Shown: in pieces, positions 6,638 through 10,346 of the stretch
Layout: the number at the start of each line of letters is the position of its first letter
Position numbering within the stretch: position 1 is the first letter of the stretch
Assembly (NCBI GenBank): GCA_019241495.1
Contig: JAFAWZ010000304.1
Location: 1-10,346, forward strand
Source of the DNA: Acidimicrobiales bacterium
GTDB lineage: Bacteria; Actinomycetota; Acidimicrobiia; Acidimicrobiales; Palsa-688
Length of the DNA stretch: 10,346 bases
Reading direction: 5' to 3'
Translations under genes and position numbers: made by a program
Notes under the pieces: generated by a model
The model's database searches: none
What the model was told of the DNA's origin: nothing
Seen by the model: only the letters and a program-made list of their open reading frames with translations

Positions 6638-6662
6638 GACGGCCCGAGCGCGAGATTGTTCC
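6638..6662 (-). promoter_or_regulatory. Candidate ECF-type promoter of the sigma/anti-sigma/ABC operon
   Basis: Read on the minus strand, GGAAC (6662-6658) is followed after exactly 16 bases by CGTC (6641-6638). This fits the usual ECF pattern of a GGAAC-like -35 and a CGTC/GTC-like -10. It lies in the 80-base gap between the nitroreductase stop and the sigma start. Transcription would begin near 6630, leaving a leader of only about 20-25 bases. This suggests that the sigma factor drives its own operon. The motif and spacing are seen; the recognising sigma factor is inferred. Confidence 0.6.
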
Positions 6663-6688
6663 GCATTCGAGCCGCTGACTACGTGGTA

Positions 6689-7300
6689 TCAGGTCCAGGG
6701 AACTGGACCGGCCCATCGGTTCAAGAAGGTGGTCTCCGAGATGGGCCTTCGGACGTTGGCGCCGAAGTTCCCCCGTGGATAGCCGAGCGGCACGCAGAAA
6801 TGGAGCTCGACCTCCTCGGGGATGGCGAACATGCTCCGGAAGCGCTCCATGACCGAGGGGTGCAGCGTCGTGGGCACCGACCCGATGCCGATGGCGCGCG
6901 CCGCGAGCATGAGGTTCTGCGCCGCGGGGATGACCGAGTTGGCCAGGTGCCTGTGCGTGGCCAGCGCGAACACGATGCAGGGCACCTCGCCCATCTCGTC
7001 GGCCAGACGGGCGGCCGAGAGCATGGCCGGCGGGAGATCCTCGGGTCGGCTGATGCCCATGTCGCGACGCTTCGCCCACCACGCCTCGTGGTAGAGCGCG
7101 CCGAACTTGCCGATGGTCGCCGAGTCGTTCACGACGAGGAACCGGGCGACCTGCTGGTTGCCGCCGTTGGGCGCCCTCACCGCGGCCTCGAGGAGCAGCT
7201 CGATGTCGGCCAAGGGGATCGGGTCGGGCTTGAACCGCCGGATCGACCGCTGGGTGAAGATCGCTTCTCCGAGCGGCATCGACAGCCGGCTGTGATCCAT
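6689..7300 (-). CDS. Nitroreductase-family flavoprotein
   Basis: This 203-residue protein has the FMN-binding start of nitroreductases: EAIFTQRSIRRFKPDPIP (12-29), with the R-S-x-R-x-F motif that contacts the FMN phosphate, then EAAVRAPNGGNQQVARFLVV, where 'AP..GN.Q' corresponds to the usual 'aPS..N.Q' motif. Later it has ANSVIPAAQNLMLAARAIGIGSV (the 'a.qNl.laA..lGlgs' helix) and FCVPLGYPRGNFGANVRRP at the C-terminus (the 'lGyp' motif). Such enzymes use NAD(P)H, or sometimes F420 in actinobacteria, to reduce nitroaromatics, quinones, enones or iodotyrosine-like substrates; the substrate is unknown. Two adjacent ATGs are possible; 7300 has GGAGG five bases upstream and is preferred. It lies upstream of, and in the same direction as, the sigma operon, but the gap holds that operon's own promoter, so it is probably a separate unit. 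Confidence 0.92.
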   Translation of the reverse strand: MDHSRLSMPLGEAIFTQRSIRRFKPDPIPLADIELLLEAAVRAPNGGNQQVARFLVVNDSATIGKFGALYHEAWWAKRRDMGISRPEDLPPAMLSAARLADEMGEVPCIVFALATHRHLANSVIPAAQNLMLAARAIGIGSVPTTLHPSVMERFRSMFAIPEEVELHFCVPLGYPRGNFGANVRRPISETTFLNRWAGPVPWT

Positions 7301-7305
7301 CATGG

Positions 7306-7310
7306 CCTCC
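7306..7310 (-). promoter_or_regulatory. Ribosome-binding site deciding the nitroreductase start
   Basis: GGAGG on the minus strand lies two bases before ATG 7303 and five bases before ATG 7300, favouring the second ATG. The arrangement GGAGGCC followed by tandem ATGs closely mirrors the anti-sigma start region. Confidence 0.7.
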
Positions 7311-7320
7311 TTGTGAGCGG

Positions 7321-7932
7321 GTGTCAGGGTGTGGGCACACTCAGTATGTGATCTTTCCCGACACACCCAGGTCCGCATGCTGGCACCACACCGGCCGGCG
7401 CGACGGGTTCGAAGTGGCGTACTTCACACGAGGAGTGCATGGCTGGCTCATCGAAGGTACGACCACAGGCATTCAGGACGGCGTCACCTGGGCTGTCGAT
7501 TACCGCCTGCAACTCGATGAGAGCTGGCGTACCCGCCACGCCCAGATCAGTGGCCGCACCGAGGCACAAGCCGTCGTACGACAGGTTGAGGGCGACGGTG
7601 GCGGACACTGGCGAGTGGATGGCCACGGTGCAGCCCACCTCGACGGCTGCCTCGATGTGGACATGGAGGTCTCGGCGCTGACCAACGCGCTGCCCGTGCA
7701 CCGCCTCCGGCTGGGTGTGGGACAGAGCGCATCGGCACCAGCCGCCTACGTCCGCCTGGCCGACGCGGCCGTCGACCGGCTCGAACAGCACTACGCCCGG
7801 GTCGGTGATCCGCCAGGCCGGCGCCAACGCTTCGACTATCACGCCCCTGCGTTCGACTTCAGATGCCAACTCGACTACGACGAAACCGGCCTGGTCCTCG
7901 ACTACCCGGGAATCGCCAGGCGCGCCGGATAG
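7321..7932 (+). CDS. Putative glycolipid-binding family protein (PF06475/DUF1089-like)
   Basis: This protein of up to 203 residues carries the conserved elements of the PF06475 family, of which Pseudomonas PA1994 is the structural example. They are DGFEVAYF (28-35), VDYRLQLDESWRTR (59-72), GHWRVDG (95-101), the hallmark LDGCLDVDMEVSALTNALPV (107-126), RRQRFDY near 167-173, and LVLDYPGIARR at the end (191-201). The family folds as a beta-rich protein related to the lipoprotein-localisation fold. Glycolipid binding is a prediction from fold similarity and has not been shown for this protein. No signal peptide is visible, so it should be cytoplasmic. The start is either GTG 7321 or GTG 7348; neither has a clear ribosome-binding site, and the shorter form fits the family length better. 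It ends nine bases before the metallopeptidase gene, so the two are probably one operon. Confidence 0.87.
   Translation: MSGCGHTQYVIFPDTPRSACWHHTGRRDGFEVAYFTRGVHGWLIEGTTTGIQDGVTWAVDYRLQLDESWRTRHAQISGRTEAQAVVRQVEGDGGGHWRVDGHGAAHLDGCLDVDMEVSALTNALPVHRLRLGVGQSASAPAAYVRLADAAVDRLEQHYARVGDPPGRRQRFDYHAPAFDFRCQLDYDETGLVLDYPGIARRAG
7329..7340. promoter_or_regulatory. Short palindrome in the divergent start region (possible operator)
   Basis: GTGTG-GG-CACAC is a 5-bp dyad just upstream of the nitroreductase start and within the first codons of the divergent gene if GTG 7321 is used, or upstream of it if GTG 7348 is used. A repressor site controlling both directions is possible. The arms are short and such dyads occur by chance, so support is weak. 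Confidence 0.25.
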
Positions 7933-7941
7933 GACGTTGTA

Positions 7942-8799
7942 GTGTCTGGATGGGTTCGTGAGGTGAGCACGACTTCAAACCATCCGCCGGCCGCCAGACG
8001 CCGCTCGGGCGTCGTAACGGCCCTGGTCGCGCTCGTCGTGATCGCGTCGAGCTGCTCGTCGAGCTCCCACAAGAGCCAAAGCAGCATCGACGGTCCGGGA
8101 CCGGAAAAATTGCCCACCCTCCCGGGGCCGACCGCTCCACCGTCGCCGGCCGTCCCAGGCACACCGGAAGCCCAGCTCCAGTTCATCTCCGGAGTGTTCA
8201 ACGACATCCAGAACACCTGGAGCAACGCCTTCCGCCAGTCCCGTCTCCCCTATACGCCAGCCACCCTGCGCACCTTCACATCCACGGTCGGCACGAGCTG
8301 CGGGGTCCAGTCTTCCGAAGTGGGACCCTTCTACTGCCCGGCCGACAAGACCGTGAACCTGGACCTCCGGTTCTTCACCCTGCTGTGGCAGCAAACCGGG
8401 GCGGGCGGCGACTTCGCCGAGGCCTACGTTGTCGCCCACGAGATGGGCCACCACATCCAAAGCGTCCTTGGCATCTCTAGCCGGGTGGCCGCCGCCGACC
8501 AACAAAACCCGGCGGGGGCCAACGCTCTGTCCGTGCGAGTCGAGCTGCAAGCAGACTGCCTGGCGGGAGTTTGGGCGCATACCACATACACCCGCAGCCT
8601 CCTCCAGCCGGGCGACCTCGAACAGGCGCTCGGCGCGGCCGCCGTCGTCGGAGACGACTTCATCCAACAAATGTCAGGCGGTCAGGTCGAGCCCGACAGT
8701 TGGACGCACGGCTCCTCAGCCCAGCGACAACGCTGGCTCACTGTTGGGTTCGACTCGGGCAGCCCGAACGCCTGTGACACCTTCAGTGGAAACATCTGA
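7942..8799 (+). CDS. Secreted or lipid-anchored neutral zinc metallopeptidase (YpfJ family, PF04228)
   Basis: This 285-residue protein has a basic N-terminus (RRR at 20-22), a hydrophobic stretch (about 23-36) and C38 in VIASSC, a weak lipobox. It is therefore exported and possibly lipid-anchored. A Ser/Pro/Gly-rich linker (about 39-75) follows. The catalytic domain shows CGVQSSEVGPFYCPAD with two Cys likely forming a disulfide, NLDLRFFTLL, the zinc site HEMGHH (H166, E167, H170), RVELQADCLAGVWAH with likely third ligand E201, and the family-specific THGSSAQRQRWLTVGF near the C-terminus. This order matches YpfJ-type predicted neutral zinc metallopeptidases, whose substrates are not known. GTG 7942 has AGGAC upstream; GTG 7963 is an alternative that keeps the signal peptide. 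It follows the glycolipid-binding gene by nine bases. No clear terminator follows. Confidence 0.93.
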   Translation: MSGWVREVSTTSNHPPAARRRSGVVTALVALVVIASSCSSSSHKSQSSIDGPGPEKLPTLPGPTAPPSPAVPGTPEAQLQFISGVFNDIQNTWSNAFRQSRLPYTPATLRTFTSTVGTSCGVQSSEVGPFYCPADKTVNLDLRFFTLLWQQTGAGGDFAEAYVVAHEMGHHIQSVLGISSRVAAADQQNPAGANALSVRVELQADCLAGVWAHTTYTRSLLQPGDLEQALGAAAVVGDDFIQQMSGGQVEPDSWTHGSSAQRQRWLTVGFDSGSPNACDTFSGNI

Positions 8800-8877
8800 C
8801 GTGGTGTAAACCGATGTCGAGGAAGGCTGGGACCTTTTTCCTCCTTGTCCGGGAGGGGCGCGCCGTCGAGGCAAGCT

Positions 8878-9132
8878 ATGGAGGTGACTCCCGATGAGCT
8901 CGAACGCCTGAACGCCTACTGGCGGGCGGCCAACTACATCTCGGTCGGCCAGATCTATCTGTTGGACAACCCGCTTCTTCGCCAACCGCTCCGGCCCGAA
9001 CACGTCAAACCCCGGTTGCTGGGCCATTGGGGAACCACTCCGGGCCTCAACTTCTTGTACGCCCATCTGAACCGGGTGATCCGCAACTGGGATCTGAACA
9101 TGATGTACGTGATCGGTCCGGGGCACGGGGGC
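8878..9132 (+). pseudogene. N-terminal remnant of phosphoketolase (xfp-like), truncated at codon ~85
   Basis: ATG 8878 has GAGG six bases upstream. The first 85 codons match the N-terminus of xylulose-5-phosphate/fructose-6-phosphate phosphoketolase: YWRAANYISVGQIYLLDNPL, KPRLLGHWGTTPGLNFLYAH, DLNMMYVIGPGHGG. The normal enzyme, about 790 residues, is thiamine-diphosphate dependent and splits the sugar phosphates to acetyl phosphate plus a triose or tetrose phosphate. The similarity stops abruptly after GPGHGG (expected next: PG/PA...) at 9132, and acetate kinase sequence starts within about two bases in a different frame. Read literally, the frame continues out of register to a stop at 9310-9312, giving a 144-residue protein with no catalytic domain. 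About 700 residues of phosphoketolase are absent. The retained part is well conserved, so the loss is recent or is an assembly artefact. Confidence 0.88.
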
Positions 9133-9133
9133 G

Positions 9134-9681
9134 GGCCGGTCGGTGGACACCACCATGGGGTTCACCCCCCTCGAGGGGTTGGTCATGGCGACCCGGTCCG
9201 GCAGTGTCGACCCGGGCCTGGTCTTGTGGCTCGAGGAGCACGCCGGAATGCCACCTGCCGAGCTCGCCTCCACCCTCGAACACCGTTCCGGCCTGTTGGG
9301 CCTGGCCGGTAGCGCCGACCTCGAGGTCGTCATCGATCGAGCGGGCCGCGGCGACTCCAATGCCCTCTTGGCCGTGGAGACCTAGTGCACCGCCTGCGCG
9401 CTTCGATCGCCGCCATGGCGGCATCCATGGACGGTCTCGATGTCCTCGTCTTCACCGCAGGTGTCGGCGAGAACTCCGCTCCCGTGCGCGAGCTCGCCAC
9501 CAATGGCCTGGGATTCTTGGGCGTTGTCATCGACCGAGCACGGAACGAGGCGGCCGCGCCTGACACCGAGATCACCGCGCTGGGCGCCCCGGTCCGCACG
9601 CTCGTCATCGCAGCCCGGGAAGACCTGGAGGCGGCAGGCCAGGCACATGACCTCCTGGAGGGTGACAGCCACGCCGCCTAG
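9134..9681 (+). pseudogene. C-terminal half of acetate kinase (ackA-like), N-terminus missing and frameshifted
   Basis: Frame 2 from 9134 encodes GRSVDTTMGFTPLEG, LVMATRSGSVDPGLVLWL and LEHRSGLLGLAGSADL, which are hallmarks of acetate kinase starting at about residue 210 of about 400. A TAG at 9383-9385 (after ...LLAVET) interrupts it. The similarity resumes in frame 1 as VHRLRASIAAMAASMDGLDVLVFTAGVGENSAPVREL and runs to the family C-terminus at 9681. One missing base near 9383 (expected ACCTAC-GTGCAC giving ET-Y-VHRL) explains the change. Acetate kinase converts acetyl phosphate plus ADP to acetate plus ATP, the step after phosphoketolase, and the two genes are often neighbours. The nucleotide-binding GGVGE motif reads AGVGE here. 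No complete acetate kinase can be made from this copy as sequenced. Confidence 0.88.
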
Positions 9682-9699
9682 GAGCCCGTGTTGAGGCTC
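9682..9699. terminator. Small hairpin between convergent genes (possible bidirectional terminator)
   Basis: GAGCC (9682-9686) and GGCTC (9695-9699) can pair around an eight-base loop. They lie in the 19-base gap between the acetate kinase remnant (+) and the universal stress protein gene (-). The stem is only five pairs and no U-run follows on either strand, so the call rests mostly on position. Confidence 0.3.
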
Positions 9700-9700
9700 G

Positions 9701-10159
9701 TCAGTGCGGCTCGGGCGAGATCAACACAGGTCGGCGGGTATGAGCCGACAGGGCGTGTGAGACGCTGCCCAGCAACGTGGATCGGAGGAGGCCCCGCCCT
9801 CTCTGCCCGCAGACGATCAGGGCCACGTCGTAGCGATCGGCCACAGCCAAGATGGCATGGGCGATGCTCTCGTCGGCCTGCTCCACCAGTGCGGTGAGGT
9901 CGTAGCCGTGCTCATGGGCCAGTCGGGCACCTTCCTCTGCGACACCGCGGGCGTAGGCTTCCTCGTCTTTGTCCACCTTGGCCTCGTCGCTGAGCGGGAG
10001 CGGAGCGAACGTTCCCGCTGCCGCGAGACGAAACGACAGAGGCTGCCAGATCGTGAGGACGAAGCCGTCGGCTGGGCGAGCGAGGAGCTCCCCGGCGGAA
10101 CGCAAAGCCATCTGCGACCCCTGCGATCCGTCGTAACAGAAAAGTATGGGTCCCGGCAT
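9701..10159 (-). CDS. Universal stress protein (UspA family), ATP-binding type
   Basis: This 152-residue single Usp domain starts with ILFCYDGSQGSQMALRSA (5-22), the first strand with the nucleotide-contacting Asp (D10). It ends with the ATP-binding motif G-x2-G-x9-G-S (G118, G121, G131, S132) and a final strand RPVLISP. Presence of this motif places it with the ATP-binding Usp proteins (MJ0577-like) rather than the UspA subgroup that lacks ATP binding. Such proteins support survival under starvation, hypoxia or redox stress by poorly understood means. AGGAG lies seven bases before ATG 10159. It converges on the phosphoketolase/acetate kinase remnant and is 60 bases downstream of the ABC permease end. 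In several actinobacteria Usp genes sit near fermentative genes under hypoxia control; a similar link here is only an inference. Confidence 0.93.
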   Translation of the reverse strand: MPGPILFCYDGSQGSQMALRSAGELLARPADGFVLTIWQPLSFRLAAAGTFAPLPLSDEAKVDKDEEAYARGVAEEGARLAHEHGYDLTALVEQADESIAHAILAVADRYDVALIVCGQRGRGLLRSTLLGSVSHALSAHTRRPVLISPEPH

Positions 10160-10219
10160 CGGCCTTCTCCTATCGGCTATCGGCTAGGCGCCTGCCGTCA
10201 CACAGTACCTGCGCCACTT

Positions 10220-10345
10220 TTACGCGACGGCCTTGCGGAACACCGATGTCGCCCAGGAGACGGTCAGCACGGCGAGCGGGCCGAGCACCGCGAAAGCCTG
10301 CCAGGTGGCCGATCCTCCGAAATGACCGCCGGCCAATGATCTCGA
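10220..10345 (-). CDS. C-terminal end of an ABC-2-type permease (5' end outside the window)
   Basis: The minus frame from the right edge to a TAA at 10222-10220 encodes 41 residues: a short loop (LAGGHFGGSATWQ), a hydrophobic helix (AFAVLGPLAVLTVSWATSVF) and a basic tail RKAVA. This layout of a loop with Gly/Trp, a last transmembrane helix and '.fRkav' at the C-terminus is typical of DrrB-like ABC-2 export permeases. The ATPase partner would be expected further right, beyond the window. The fragment is short, so the family call is moderate. It shares strand with the universal stress protein gene 60 bases downstream, but nothing shows whether they are co-transcribed. Confidence 0.6.
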   Translation of the reverse strand, partial: SRSLAGGHFGGSATWQAFAVLGPLAVLTVSWATSVFRKAVA

Positions 10346-10346
10346 C

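Noticed and set aside
7975..8670. A 231-codon open frame on the minus strand opposite the metallopeptidase gene
   Set aside because: The plus-strand frame carries the zinc site and family motifs; this one has none.
8819..8843. Possible terminator hairpin after the metallopeptidase gene (GAGGAA...TTCCTC)
   Set aside because: The six-pair arms enclose an asymmetric interior and the T-run lies within the stem, not after it; too weak to call.
8878..9681. A genuine bifunctional phosphoketolase-acetate kinase fusion
   Set aside because: The two parts are in different frames, both catalytic cores are incomplete and a further frameshift follows, so no fusion enzyme could be made.
10170..10186. CTATCGG repeated in tandem (about 2.4 units) upstream of the universal stress protein gene
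   Set aside because: The tandem is very short and overlaps the ribosome-binding site region; there is no basis to call a regulatory element.
1..10346. CRISPR array, tRNA/rRNA genes, transposase or integrase genes
   Set aside because: No regularly spaced repeats, no tRNA-like cloverleaf sequence and no transposase or recombinase motifs were seen on either strand.

Overview
This GC-rich window with dense, short-spaced genes looks like an actinobacterial chromosome. The gene set supports that: a zinc-finger anti-sigma factor with an ECF sigma factor, a PF06475-type glycolipid-binding protein, a YpfJ-type metallopeptidase, a phosphoketolase/acetate kinase pair and universal stress proteins. A lineage such as Acidimicrobiia is possible, but I could not test this. 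No tRNA, rRNA, CRISPR array or intact mobile element is visible, and no gene-free stretch exceeds about 180 bases.

Left part (1-2900). The 3' end of a TauD/TfdA-type 2-oxoglutarate dioxygenase (+) converges on a minus-strand pair: an N-acyl-D-amino-acid deacylase-type amidohydrolase and a VOC-superfamily protein, joined by a 4-base GTGA overlap. Upstream of the pair is a small GNAT acetyltransferase. The 179-base gap before it carries a perfect 15-bp inverted repeat.

Centre (3077-6662). One minus-strand operon reads ECF sigma factor, membrane anti-sigma factor, ABC ATPase, ABC-2 permease. Every junction overlaps, which implies translational coupling. A GGAAC-N16-CGTC motif just upstream of the sigma gene fits an autoregulated ECF promoter. 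The likely logic is that an envelope signal releases the sigma factor, which raises its own operon including an exporter.

Right-centre (6689-8799). A nitroreductase (-) diverges from a plus-strand pair: a putative glycolipid-binding protein and a secreted or lipid-anchored zinc metallopeptidase, separated by 9 bases.

Right part (8878-10346). The first ~85 codons of a phosphoketolase run directly into the C-terminal half of an acetate kinase, with about 700 phosphoketolase residues and 200 acetate kinase residues missing and a reading-frame change at the joint. A second frameshift lies within the acetate kinase part. This is the most unusual object in the window: a collapsed remnant of the phosphoketolase-acetate kinase operon, or an assembly artefact. 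It converges on a universal stress protein gene (-), preceded by the C-terminal end of another ABC-2 permease that runs off the window.
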